46,544 nt of DNA from Candidatus Krumholzibacteriia bacterium (GTDB lineage Bacteria; Krumholzibacteriota; Krumholzibacteriia; JAJRXK01), in assembly GCA_029932915.1 (NCBI GenBank), contig JAOZPE010000017.1, positions 12,836-59,379 of the forward strand, written 5' to 3'. The notes beneath the pieces are model-generated. The model saw nothing but the letters and a program-made list of their open reading frames with translations, was not told the DNA's origin and did not search any database. Below are positions 1 to 8,144 of the stretch, piece after piece. The position numbers and the translations under genes are program-made. Position 1 is the stretch's first letter, and the number at the start of each line of letters is the position of its first letter.

Positions 1-81
1 GAGAAACTGCGATGATCGCGGCTCTCCAGGCGGGGTGAGCGTCTCATCCACGGGGTGGATCCATCCACAGGGAGGCCAGGC

Positions 82-741
82 ATGAACGCATCCGGACCGG
101 ACGGCGGACGAACCCCTCCCGGGAACCCTTTCTCCACCGGGGCGGACGGCGGCACCGTCCGGCTCTCCCTGCTCGCCCTCGCCGTGGCCCTCATCGCGGC
201 CCACCCCGCATCCGCGCACATCATGAAGAGCGAGGCCGGCGGTTTCCTCAGCGGCCTGCACCATCCCATCTCCGGATGGGACCACATCCTGGCCATGGTC
301 GCCGTCGGCATCTGGGGCGCCCAGCTCGGGGCACCGGCGATGTGGCTGCTGCCGGTGACCTTCCCGGTGGTGATGGCCCTGGGCGGCATGCTCGGCCTGA
401 TCGGCGTCCCCCTTCCCGGGGCGGAGATCGGGATCGCCCTGTCCGCCCTGCTGTTGGGCATCATGGTCCTCGCCGAAGCACGGCCGCAGCTGTGGGTGGC
501 CGCCGTCCTGGTCGGCGTGTTCGCCATCTTCCACGGCTACGCGCACGGCACGGAGCTGCCCGAGGGTGAGAGCGGGCTGCTCTACAGCCTGGGCTTCGTG
601 GTGGCCACCGGAGGCCTCCACGCCGTCGGCATCACCATCGGTCTGATCCATCGCTGGATGGTGGGTCGCCGCCTGCTGCAGTTCTGCGGAGCGATCATCG
701 CCGCCGGAGGCGTCTACTTCCTCATGGGAGCGCTGGGATGA
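82..741 (+). CDS. HupE/UreJ-family membrane protein
   Basis: A 219-aa integral membrane protein with an N-terminal signal-like segment (about residues 25-45, ending in HPASAHA-type sequence) and about six hydrophobic helices. It contains both family signatures: HX5DH at H61-D67-H68 (HPISGWDH) and the FHGxAHG block (FHGYAHGTELP). HupE/UreJ proteins are thought to be nickel or cobalt permeases that supply hydrogenase or urease; no such enzyme lies in this window, so the metal is unknown. The ATG at 82 is chosen over an in-frame GTG at 55 because GGAGG lies six bases upstream of it. The gene overlaps the next one by four bases (ATGA), so the two are translationally coupled. Confidence 0.88.
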   Translation: MNASGPDGGRTPPGNPFSTGADGGTVRLSLLALAVALIAAHPASAHIMKSEAGGFLSGLHHPISGWDHILAMVAVGIWGAQLGAPAMWLLPVTFPVVMALGGMLGLIGVPLPGAEIGIALSALLLGIMVLAEARPQLWVAAVLVGVFAIFHGYAHGTELPEGESGLLYSLGFVVATGGLHAVGITIGLIHRWMVGRRLLQFCGAIIAAGGVYFLMGALG

Positions 742-1406
742 GCAGGCTCTCCGGGCCGGAGCGCATGCCGGTGCAGCCGGCCGCCACGGGGCGTCTCCAT
801 CCCATCCGCCTCCGGCCCGCCGTCCCGGCCGCTCTGCTGGCGCTGACCCTGCCCGGGGTCGCCCATGCCCACCTGGTGACCACCGGCCTCGGTCCGGTCT
901 ACGACGGGATGAGCCATCTCTTCCTCAGCCCCGACGACCTGTTGCCCGCGCTGGCGGTGGGACTGTACGCCGGCCTGCGGGGAGCGGCCTACGGACGCCG
1001 CGCGATCTTCGTCCTTCCGCTGGCGTGGTTGGCCGGCGGCATCGTGGGGCTTCTCTCCAGCGGAACGGCGCCGCCCTCCTCGCTCACCACCGCCTCGTTC
1101 CTGGTCATGGGCGCGCTGGTTGCATCGGACGCCAGGCTCTCGTTGCCGTCCTTCGCGGCCCTGGCCGTTCTCCTGGGACTGCTGCACGGAACGGCGAACG
1201 GCGCATCCATGGACACCGCGACGAGCGAGGCCCTCCGGGCGCTGCTGGGGATCTCCCTGAGCCTCTTCGTCCTGCTCTCCCTCACCAGTGCCTTCGTGCT
1301 GGGTCTGAAGTCGCACGCGGCGCGGATCGCGGTGCGCGTGGCCGGAAGCTGGATCATGGCCACCGGAATCCTCCTTCTGGGGTGGTCCTTGAGAAGGAAG
1401 GGATGA
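738..1406 (+). CDS. HupE/UreJ-like membrane protein, divergent paralog
   Basis: A 222-aa protein with a signal-like segment ending at AHAH (about residue 45) and five to six hydrophobic helices. Its arrangement parallels the upstream HupE protein: a His/Asp-containing loop after the signal (DGMSHLFLSPDD) and a later LLHGTANG block where the paralog has FHGYAHG. The canonical HX5DH motif is replaced by HX5DD and the second His block is altered, so metal specificity may differ or transport may be lost. It starts inside the stop codon of the upstream gene, which suggests a two-gene operon and possibly a heteromeric complex. Family membership rests on pattern resemblance, not a search. Confidence 0.7.
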   Translation: MSRLSGPERMPVQPAATGRLHPIRLRPAVPAALLALTLPGVAHAHLVTTGLGPVYDGMSHLFLSPDDLLPALAVGLYAGLRGAAYGRRAIFVLPLAWLAGGIVGLLSSGTAPPSSLTTASFLVMGALVASDARLSLPSFAALAVLLGLLHGTANGASMDTATSEALRALLGISLSLFVLLSLTSAFVLGLKSHAARIAVRVAGSWIMATGILLLGWSLRRKG

Positions 1407-1458
1407 AGATCCCAGGACCGTCCCGGGCAATTCGAAACCGTCGGCCAGGAGAAGAGAC

Positions 1459-1608
1459 ATGCGGAAGAAGTGGGAATACCGTCGCAGGATCGCCTTCGTG
1501 TGGAACGAGATGCGGATCATGGAGGAGATGGGCGGCCAGGGCTGGCAACTCTGCGCCTGCTGGGGATTGTGGCTGTACTTCGGGCGGCCCGTCGATCACG
1601 ACTCCTGA
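1459..1608 (+). CDS. small DUF4177-like protein
   Basis: A 49-aa protein beginning MRKKWEYRRR. The layout KWEYR ... (A/V)xxLNxxGxxGWELxxxxxxxxYFxRP is the pattern of DUF4177 proteins; here it reads MEEMGGQGWQLCACWGLWLYFGRP. The ATG follows a strong Shine-Dalgarno region (AGGAGAAGAG, 1447-1456). It lies 52 bases after the second HupE-like gene and 64 bases before gltS on the same strand. Function is unknown. It is unusually rich in Trp and has two Cys (CAC). Confidence 0.6.
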   Translation: MRKKWEYRRRIAFVWNEMRIMEEMGGQGWQLCACWGLWLYFGRPVDHDS

Positions 1609-1672
1609 CACCGGACGCTCGGCCTGATACCATGACGCCGCGGTCGACCGCCGCCGAGAAGAGGAGTGGCAC

Positions 1673-2866
1673 GTGGAGCTGGATCCCCGTCGGACCATCA
1701 TCATCGGAATCCTGGTCCTGTTGCTGGGCAAGTACCTGAACGGACGCTTCCCGCTGCTGCGGCGTTTCAGCATCCCCCAACCCGTCACCGGAGGCCTGGT
1801 GGCCTCCCTTCTCTTCGCGCTCCTGCATCTGGTGGGCATCGACCTCAGCTTCTCCAACCACTTCCGCGATGCCCTGTTGGTGGTGTTCTTCACCGCCATC
1901 GGCCTGTCCACCGAATTCTCCAGCATCATCCGCGGTGGGCGGATCCTGTTTCTCCTGTCGATCCTGGCCGTCGCGTATCTCTTCCTGCAGAATTACGTGG
2001 GCGTCCTGATGGCCCTGCTCTTCGGACAGAATCCCCACATGGGCATCCTGGCGGGGGCGGCCTCCCTCCAGGGCGGCCACGGGAACGTCGTGGCGTGGGC
2101 CCCCATCCTCGAGCACCAGTACGGTGTGAGACACGCCATGGAGATCGGCATGACCAGCGCCACCTTCGGCCTGATCTTCGGCGGCATCCTCGGAGGGCCG
2201 GTGAGCAGCCGTCTCATCGACCGCTATCGTCTCGACCCGTCCGACGATGAGGAGATCACCGTCGGCGTGAAGGAGGGATCCCACCTGAGCATCGACGTCG
2301 ACTCGATGCTGATCGTCCTGTTGATGATCGCCCTCTCCGTCGGTCTGGGGATCTATCTGCACGACTGGGCTGCACAGCTCGGATTCACCCTTCCGCTCTT
2401 CGTCACCTGCATGTTCAGCGGAGTGCTGTTGAGCAATGTCCTTCCCCTGGCCATCCCCCGTCTGAAGTGTCCGCACGGCTCGCCGACCTTGGCCATCGTC
2501 TCCGACCTGAGTCTGGGCCTCTTCCTGGCCATGGCGATGATGGGCCTGCGCTTCTGGGAGATCGGAGACCGGGCGCTGTTCATCTTCTCCACCCTGTTCG
2601 TCCAGGTGCTGATCCTCCTCGTCTTCGCCGTCTTCGTCGTCTTCCGGGCGCTGGGCAGGAATTACGACGCAGCGGTGATCACCGCCGGCTACATCGGCTC
2701 CTCCCTGGGCGCCACCCCCACCGCCATGGCCAACATGGCCGCGGTCACCCAGCGCTACGGACCATCCCCCATGGCGTTCATGGTCATTCCCATTGCCGCC
2801 GCGTTCATCCTCCAGTTGAGCAACGCGGTGGTGATCCAGATCATCCTGAACCTGATGAAAGGCTGA
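1673..2866 (+). CDS. gltS: sodium/glutamate symporter GltS
   Basis: A 397-aa inner-membrane protein of normal GltS length (about 400 aa) with ten or more hydrophobic helices in two inverted halves. The first half carries the re-entrant-loop motif GGHGNVVAW and the second carries GATPTAMANM, both close to the E. coli GltS motifs as I recall them. GltS imports L-glutamate with Na+. The start is GTG, preceded by GAGGAG at 1661-1666. A mgtC-like gene follows seven bases downstream, probably in the same transcript. A charged loop between the halves (about residues 185-205, DPSDDEEI) is cytosolic in the family topology. Confidence 0.9.
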   Translation: MELDPRRTIIIGILVLLLGKYLNGRFPLLRRFSIPQPVTGGLVASLLFALLHLVGIDLSFSNHFRDALLVVFFTAIGLSTEFSSIIRGGRILFLLSILAVAYLFLQNYVGVLMALLFGQNPHMGILAGAASLQGGHGNVVAWAPILEHQYGVRHAMEIGMTSATFGLIFGGILGGPVSSRLIDRYRLDPSDDEEITVGVKEGSHLSIDVDSMLIVLLMIALSVGLGIYLHDWAAQLGFTLPLFVTCMFSGVLLSNVLPLAIPRLKCPHGSPTLAIVSDLSLGLFLAMAMMGLRFWEIGDRALFIFSTLFVQVLILLVFAVFVVFRALGRNYDAAVITAGYIGSSLGATPTAMANMAAVTQRYGPSPMAFMVIPIAAAFILQLSNAVVIQIILNLMKG

Positions 2867-2873
2867 GTGTTCC

Positions 2874-3563
2874 ATGACCGACTTACCCTGGATGGGCGGC
2901 AGCAATACTGTCTACCTGACCCGCCTGGTGATGGCCATGTTCCTGGGCGGCCTGATCGGACTCGAACGGCAGAGCCGCGGTCGTTCGGCCGGTCTGCGCA
3001 CGAACATCCTGGTCTGCCTGGGCTCGGCGGCCATCATCATCGCCTTCGACAAACTCTCCATGGAACTCTCGATGGGTTCGGAATCGTTCATCCGCATGGA
3101 TCCCGCCCGCGCCGCCGCCGGCGTGATCACCGGCATCGGCTTCCTCGGAGCCGGGACCATCGTCAAGAGCCGCGACTTCGTCCGGGGTCTCACCACCGCG
3201 GCCTCCATATGGGCCGTCGCCGCGGTCGGCGTGACCGTCGGCCTGGGAGAGTATCTCCTCGCCGTCGTTCTCACCGTCCTGATCCTCATCGCCCTGTACG
3301 CCTTCCACCTGCTGCCCATCGTCTCCGATCACTACTTCACCCTGAACCTGAGCTGGCATGGACCGCCCCATCTGCTCGACGAGATCGCCGACCGGCTTCT
3401 CCAGGAGCGTGTCCATATCAAGCACCGCAGCGTGACCGCTCAACCGGAACGGCACGAGTACCGGGCGATCCTGAACCTGCGGATGCGCTATCGGTGGTAT
3501 GAGAACGAAGTGTTGAAGGACCTGCAGACCGATACCCGATTCGACGAGGTGAGCTGGAGTTGA
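2874..3563 (+). CDS. MgtC/SapB-family membrane protein
   Basis: A 229-aa protein. The N-terminal half (about residues 15-150) has five hydrophobic helices with the family blocks GGLIGLER, RTNILVCLGSA, GIGFLGAGTI and GLTTAASIWAVAAVG. The C-terminal 70 residues are soluble and probably form the ACT-like domain seen in longer MgtC proteins. MgtC proteins modulate growth at low Mg2+ or inside hosts, partly through the F1Fo ATPase; the role in a free-living bacterium is not clear. The gene begins seven bases after gltS, which points to co-transcription. Confidence 0.9.
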   Translation: MTDLPWMGGSNTVYLTRLVMAMFLGGLIGLERQSRGRSAGLRTNILVCLGSAAIIIAFDKLSMELSMGSESFIRMDPARAAAGVITGIGFLGAGTIVKSRDFVRGLTTAASIWAVAAVGVTVGLGEYLLAVVLTVLILIALYAFHLLPIVSDHYFTLNLSWHGPPHLLDEIADRLLQERVHIKHRSVTAQPERHEYRAILNLRMRYRWYENEVLKDLQTDTRFDEVSWS

Positions 3564-3620
3564 GAGCCGCGCTGAGCTTGGACGGAGATCTCCCGCCCTC
3601 GATCCACCTCTGAGGAAACC

Positions 3621-4700
3621 GTGAACCAGAGCAAGAACCCGTTGATCGACTTCATCTCGAAGCAATGGCTGCTCATCGTGTCCGGCAGCGGACTCCTGTT
3701 GACATCCATCTACGCCGGCCATCTTCCGTCCTATTCGACGCGCGAAGTCGAGGTGCTCTTCGTCCTTCTCGTGCTCTTCGTCGTCATCAACGGGCTTCGG
3801 CAGAGTGGACTGATCGCACGGATGTCCCAACACCTGGACACAGGGCGGTTCATCGCCCTCAAACTGGTGCTGGTCACCTTCCTTCTGTCGATGTTCCTGA
3901 CCAACGATGTCGCCCTGATGGTCGTGGTACCCATCACCCTCGCCCTGGACATCACCGGAAAGAGCACGCTGGTGATCCTGCTGGCCCTGGCCGCCAACGC
4001 CGGATCGGCCCTGACGCCGATCGGCAATCCCCAGAACCTGTACATCTACTGGTTCTATGAGCTGACGGCCGTCGAGTTCGTCCGCTCCATCGCTCCCTTC
4101 TCCCTGGTCTTCCTGTTGATCCTCACCGCGGCATCGTTGGTGGTGAAGACCGAAAGGAAGGCCGTGTCCGGCCGCCTCACCGCCACCGCTGACCGATCCT
4201 GCTATGTCTATGGATTCCTGTTGGCGGGTGTCCTCCTCACCGTCCTGCACGTCGTCCCCGTACCCGCGGCCGGCATCGTCATCGTCTACGCGCTCTTCTT
4301 CGACCGCAAGGCACTGCGGGTCGATTACGCGCTGCTCTTGAGCTTCTTTCTCTTCTTCGGACTCGCCGACAACATCCGATCCTTCCTGGCGTCGGACATC
4401 CAGCAATCCGGCCACATCTTCCTGTTCTCCGCGCTGGCGAGTCAGCTCATCAGCAACGTGCCAGTGACCCTGCTCTTCGCCAAACTCACCACCCAGTGGG
4501 ATGCGTTGCTGTGGGGAGTGAATGCCGGTGGCTTCGGCAGCCTCTTCGGTTCACTGGCCAACCTCATCGTCTACGGCATCTATATCAAGAGTGAGGACCG
4601 GGCCCACATCGGTCGCTTCACCGCCCAGTTCCTCTTGATGGGTTACGCGGCTTTCTTCATCGCCATCGGACTGTATTTCCTCTTGCAACACGGCGGCTGA
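3621..4700 (+). CDS. ArsB/NhaD (ion transporter superfamily) permease
   Basis: A 359-aa polytopic membrane protein with about ten hydrophobic helices. It carries the two paired motifs of the ion-transporter superfamily: TNDVALMVVVPITLAL in the first half, followed by NAGSALTPIGNPQNLYIY, and SNVPVTLLFAKLT plus GSLFGSLANLIVYG in the second. These resemble arsenite, citrate and Na+/H+ antiporter families; the substrate cannot be read from sequence. It is shorter than typical members (about 420 aa). The GTG start is preceded by GAGGAAACC. No arsenic genes are nearby, so an arsenite role is not supported by context. Confidence 0.8.
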   Translation: MNQSKNPLIDFISKQWLLIVSGSGLLLTSIYAGHLPSYSTREVEVLFVLLVLFVVINGLRQSGLIARMSQHLDTGRFIALKLVLVTFLLSMFLTNDVALMVVVPITLALDITGKSTLVILLALAANAGSALTPIGNPQNLYIYWFYELTAVEFVRSIAPFSLVFLLILTAASLVVKTERKAVSGRLTATADRSCYVYGFLLAGVLLTVLHVVPVPAAGIVIVYALFFDRKALRVDYALLLSFFLFFGLADNIRSFLASDIQQSGHIFLFSALASQLISNVPVTLLFAKLTTQWDALLWGVNAGGFGSLFGSLANLIVYGIYIKSEDRAHIGRFTAQFLLMGYAAFFIAIGLYFLLQHGG

Positions 4701-4719
4701 TCCGAAGAGCCGGGTACGG

Positions 4720-4737
4720 CCGTCCACCCGAGGACGG
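4720..4737. terminator. hairpin between convergent genes
   Basis: A 6-bp inverted repeat (CCGTCC, 6-nt loop, GGACGG) lies in the 43-bp gap between the convergent permease and hypD genes. No T-run follows on either strand, so it is only a weak candidate for a bidirectional terminator. Confidence 0.3.
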
Positions 4738-4743
4738 ATCTGC

Positions 4744-7101
4744 TCAGATCTCGTGCTCGGTGCGGCGGATGATCTCATCCTGCAGTTCGCGGCCGATGTC
4801 GCAGAAGTAGTCGCTGTAGCCGGCGACGCGGACGATGAGGTCGCGGTGCTCCTCGGGATGCTTCTGCGCCTCGCGCAGGGTCTCGGCCCCCACCACGTTG
4901 AACTGCACGTGGTGACCATCGAGGCGGAAGTAGGTGCGCACGAGCTGGGCCAGTTTGCCCAGGCCCTCATCGTCCTCCAGCACCGACGGCATGAACTTCA
5001 GGTTCAACAGGGTACCGCCGGTATGCAGATGATCCATACGGGCAGCCGAACGGATCACTGCGGTCGGGCCCTGACGGTCGGCTCCCTGCACCGGTGAGAT
5101 GCCCTCGGACAGGGGAGCACCCTTGTGGCGGCCGTCGGCCGTCGCGCCGGTGACCGATCCGAAGTAGATGTGGCTGGTCGTGGGCAGCATGTCCACGTGA
5201 TAGCGTCCACCCTTGGTGTTGGGCCGACCGTCGATGGTCTTCACCAGGGTGTCGAAGACGCGCATCATGATGCCATCGGCCTGCTCGTCGTCGTTCCCGT
5301 AGCGCGGCGTGTGATTGGCCAGGTGCAGACGCAGGGTCTCCGTTTCGGCGAAATCCGTGGCAAGGGCATCGAGCAGCGCATCCATGGACGGCTCACCCTT
5401 CTCGAACACGTGGGTCTCGATGGCCGAGAGGCTGTCGGTGATCGTCCCGATGCCCACACACTGGATGTAGCTGGTGTTGTAGCGTGGTCCGCCGTCGTTG
5501 TAGTCGCGTCCCTTCTCGATGCAGTCGTCGATGAGGACGGACAGAAAGGGAGCGGGCATGTTCTCCGCGTAGAGGCGCTCGATGAACTGGTTGCCTTCGA
5601 TCTTCACATCGACGAAGTGCCGCAGTTGCCGGGTGAAAGCCGCCATGGCGTCGTCGAGGCTCTCCCACTCGCGCGGGTCGCCGGTCGCGGGCCCGATCTG
5701 CCGGCCGGTGCGCGGATCGATGCCGTCGTTGAGGGCGATCTCCAGGATCTTGGGAAGATTCAGGTAACCGGTGAGGATGTAGGCCTCCTTGCCGAAGGCT
5801 CCGGTCTCGATGCAGCCGCTGGTTCCCCCCTCGCGGGCGTCCTGGAGGCTCTTTCCCGCCCGCACGAGTTGCTCGACGACCCCGTCGGCATTGAACACCG
5901 ATGGATAGCCGTAGCCCTTGCGCACCACCCCCAGTGCGGCTTTCAGGAAACGGTCGTCGTTCTTGCGGCTGAGCTGGATGTTCCCCTGCGGCTGCAACAG
6001 ATGCAGATCGTCCATCACCTCCAGCAGGAGATAGGAGAGCTCGTTGACCCCGTCGCGGCCGTCGGGCAGGACCCCGCCGAGATTGATGTTGGTGAAGTCG
6101 TTGTAGGTGCCGCTCTCCTGGGCAGTCACCCCCACCTTGGGCGGGGCCGGGTGGTTGTTGAACTTGATCCAGAAGCACTCGATCAGCTCGCGGGCCGATT
6201 CCCTCGTCAACACGCCCTTCTCCAGATCGGCGCGGTAGAAGGGAGCGAGATGACGGTCGAGGTGGCCGGGATTCATCGAGTCCCAGCCGTTGAGCTCGAT
6301 GATCGTGCCCAGGTGCATGAACCAGTACATCTGCAGCGCTTCCCACAGATTGCGCGGAGCGTGACGCGGCACCCTTCGGCAGACGGCCGCAATACGCTCG
6401 AGTTCGTCACGGCGGACGGCGTCCTCCTCGGTGGCGGCCATCTCCTCGGCCCGATCGGCGTGCCGTTCCGCGAAGGCGATGACCGCGTCGCAGGCCACGA
6501 GCATGGCCCGCAGTTCTTCCAGCCGGGCCGCGGCGCGGGGGTCATGGAGAAAGTCGAGGCGATCGATCCGCTCGGTGATCTGCGTCTTGAAGTCCTCCAG
6601 GCCCTTCGCGTAGAACTTCCCGTCGAGGGTGGTGTGACCCGGCGCCCGCTGTTCCATGAACTCGGTGAACACGCCGGCCTCATACGCCGCCTTCCATTCC
6701 TCCGACACCCCCTGGAAGATGCGCTCGCGCAGGGTGCGGCCCCGCCAGAACGGAATGACCTCCTTGCGGAATACCTCCATGTCCTCCTCGCTCACGCGAT
6801 AGGGGGTCTTCTCCCGCCGATCGAGGATCCGCAGATCCTCCTCGCTGTGACAGGTCACCTCCGGATAGGTCGGGGTCGCCTTCGGTCGCGGCCCCCGCTC
6901 GCCGACGATGAGTTCCCCATCGCCGATGTACAGGCTCTGCCGGTGGAGCACGTACTCCAGGGCTTTCGCCCGCATCATCGGAGGCGACCAGCGGCCCAGG
7001 TTCTCCCGGTGGAATTCGGTGATCAGGGCCGCACGCTCGCTGGAGAGCGTGACCTCGGCCTGGTAGCTCGCCTGCCGCAGCCGTCGGGTACGTTCGTTCA
7101 T
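4744..7101 (-). CDS. hypD: glycyl radical enzyme, probable trans-4-hydroxy-L-proline dehydratase
   Basis: A 785-aa pyruvate-formate-lyase-like enzyme. The glycyl-radical loop is RVAGYSDYF with G761; the thiyl loop GGTSGCIETG gives C430 and general base E432. Active-site residues I recall for the Clostridioides difficile HypD (H160, D278, S334, F340, C434, E436, Y450, T645, G765) all have identical residues here at a constant offset of four (H156, D274, S330, F336, C430, E432, Y446, T641, G761). HypD dehydrates trans-4-hydroxy-L-proline to pyrroline-5-carboxylate anaerobically. The ATG at 7101 is preceded by AGGAG. The activase gene lies 25 bases upstream. No proC is in the window, although P5C reductase usually completes the route to proline. 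Confidence 0.85.
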   Translation of the reverse strand: MNERTRRLRQASYQAEVTLSSERAALITEFHRENLGRWSPPMMRAKALEYVLHRQSLYIGDGELIVGERGPRPKATPTYPEVTCHSEEDLRILDRREKTPYRVSEEDMEVFRKEVIPFWRGRTLRERIFQGVSEEWKAAYEAGVFTEFMEQRAPGHTTLDGKFYAKGLEDFKTQITERIDRLDFLHDPRAAARLEELRAMLVACDAVIAFAERHADRAEEMAATEEDAVRRDELERIAAVCRRVPRHAPRNLWEALQMYWFMHLGTIIELNGWDSMNPGHLDRHLAPFYRADLEKGVLTRESARELIECFWIKFNNHPAPPKVGVTAQESGTYNDFTNINLGGVLPDGRDGVNELSYLLLEVMDDLHLLQPQGNIQLSRKNDDRFLKAALGVVRKGYGYPSVFNADGVVEQLVRAGKSLQDAREGGTSGCIETGAFGKEAYILTGYLNLPKILEIALNDGIDPRTGRQIGPATGDPREWESLDDAMAAFTRQLRHFVDVKIEGNQFIERLYAENMPAPFLSVLIDDCIEKGRDYNDGGPRYNTSYIQCVGIGTITDSLSAIETHVFEKGEPSMDALLDALATDFAETETLRLHLANHTPRYGNDDEQADGIMMRVFDTLVKTIDGRPNTKGGRYHVDMLPTTSHIYFGSVTGATADGRHKGAPLSEGISPVQGADRQGPTAVIRSAARMDHLHTGGTLLNLKFMPSVLEDDEGLGKLAQLVRTYFRLDGHHVQFNVVGAETLREAQKHPEEHRDLIVRVAGYSDYFCDIGRELQDEIIRRTEHEI

Positions 7102-7126
7102 GCTCCATCTCTCCTTGCCGGCGGCT

Positions 7127-8029
7127 TCATACCGCCACCTGCACGCCATGGCCGCGAAGGCGCGCGGCCAGTTCCTCCAGGCGCGTCGGCCCCGGCGGAT
7201 GGAGATCCTCGGGCCAGACGGTGTCCATTCCGAATCGCCTGTACTTCTCGCGGGCGGTCTCGTGGAAGGGCAACAGGGTCACCTTCACCGGTCGGGGCAG
7301 CGACGACACGAAGGCTCCGATCGCATCGAGGTTCTCAACCTCGTCGGTCGCGCCCGGAACCACCGGCACCCGGATCTCCACCCGATGGCCTTCGGCGACC
7401 AGCCATTCCAGGTTCTCCAGGATCCGCTCGTTCCCCACGCCCGTGAGCTGCCGGTGGCGATGGGTATCCATGTGCTTGAGGTCGAAGAGGAAGAGGTCCG
7501 CCCGTGGCGCGATCGCCCTCAGGACAGCGGGCGCGACCGCCCCGCAGGTGTCGACGGCAGTGTGGATGCCACGGCGGCGGCATTCGTCCAGCAATTCCCC
7601 CAGGAAGGCGGGCTGGGCCAGGGGCTCACCTCCGGAGAAGGTGACCCCACCACCGGACTCGTCGAAGAACGGCACATCGCGTTCGATCGTCTGCATCAAC
7701 GCGTCGACGCCCATCTTCGAGCCCACCCATTCGACCGCCTGGGTGGGACAGACCTCCTCACAGCGGCGGCACTCGACACACGCATCGCGATCCCACTGCA
7801 TCCCCTCTGGACCGAACGACCGGGCCTGCGACGGACACGCCAGCAAACAGGCTCCGCAGCCCACGCAGAGCGCTGCGTTGTACGACAGCTCCGGACCCGG
7901 GGCCTGGCTCTCCGGATTGTGGCACCACCAGCACGACAGGGGACAGCCCTTCAGGAACACCGTGGTGCGGATGCCCGGCCCGTCGTGGATGGCGAAGCGC
8001 TTGATGTCGAAGATCGTGCCCGAGCTCAT
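7127..8029 (-). CDS. glycyl radical enzyme activase (radical SAM)
   Basis: A 300-aa AdoMet radical protein that should install the glycyl radical on the adjacent HypD. The radical-SAM cluster motif CX3CX2C is C29, C33, C36 (GCPLSCWWC). Two ferredoxin-type 4Fe-4S motifs follow at C55/58/61/65 and C84/87/90/94, the layout of PFL-activase-like enzymes of the larger class. SGGEP occurs at about residue 137. The ATG at 8029 is used because MSSGTIFDIKRFAIHDGPG is the normal N-terminus of the family; a GGGGGG stretch precedes it. It is first in a two-gene operon with hypD and is transcribed away from the PAS-AraC regulator. Confidence 0.92.
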   Translation of the reverse strand: MSSGTIFDIKRFAIHDGPGIRTTVFLKGCPLSCWWCHNPESQAPGPELSYNAALCVGCGACLLACPSQARSFGPEGMQWDRDACVECRRCEEVCPTQAVEWVGSKMGVDALMQTIERDVPFFDESGGGVTFSGGEPLAQPAFLGELLDECRRRGIHTAVDTCGAVAPAVLRAIAPRADLFLFDLKHMDTHRHRQLTGVGNERILENLEWLVAEGHRVEIRVPVVPGATDEVENLDAIGAFVSSLPRPVKVTLLPFHETAREKYRRFGMDTVWPEDLHPPGPTRLEELAARLRGHGVQVAV

Positions 8030-8058
8030 TTCCCCCCTGCCTCCTTCGCCCTCTACTG

Positions 8059-8093
8059 TATACTGGCCGTCTAGGAGAATCGCGGACCCGCGA
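8059..8093. promoter_or_regulatory. divergent control region with a perfect 6-2-6 inverted repeat
   Basis: The 115-bp gap between the activase and the regulator holds TATACT at 8059-8064, a possible -10 box for the + strand, and the perfect dyad TCGCGG-AC-CCGCGA at 8080-8093. Such a dyad between an AraC-type regulator and its divergent target operon is a plausible operator. No convincing -35 was seen. Binding by the regulator is inference. Confidence 0.4.
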
Positions 8094-8144
8094 CTCACGA
8101 ATCCGCACAATGGACGTATCGAACGACCGCCCCGGGGGGTCGGC

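Noticed and set aside
3621-4700. Arsenite efflux (ArsB) as the function of the permease
   Set aside because: Only superfamily motifs are present and there is no arsR, arsC or arsA nearby.
5125-7446. A 773-codon open frame on the + strand opposite hypD
   Set aside because: It lies wholly antisense to a well-conserved enzyme and the activase end, with no recognisable domain.
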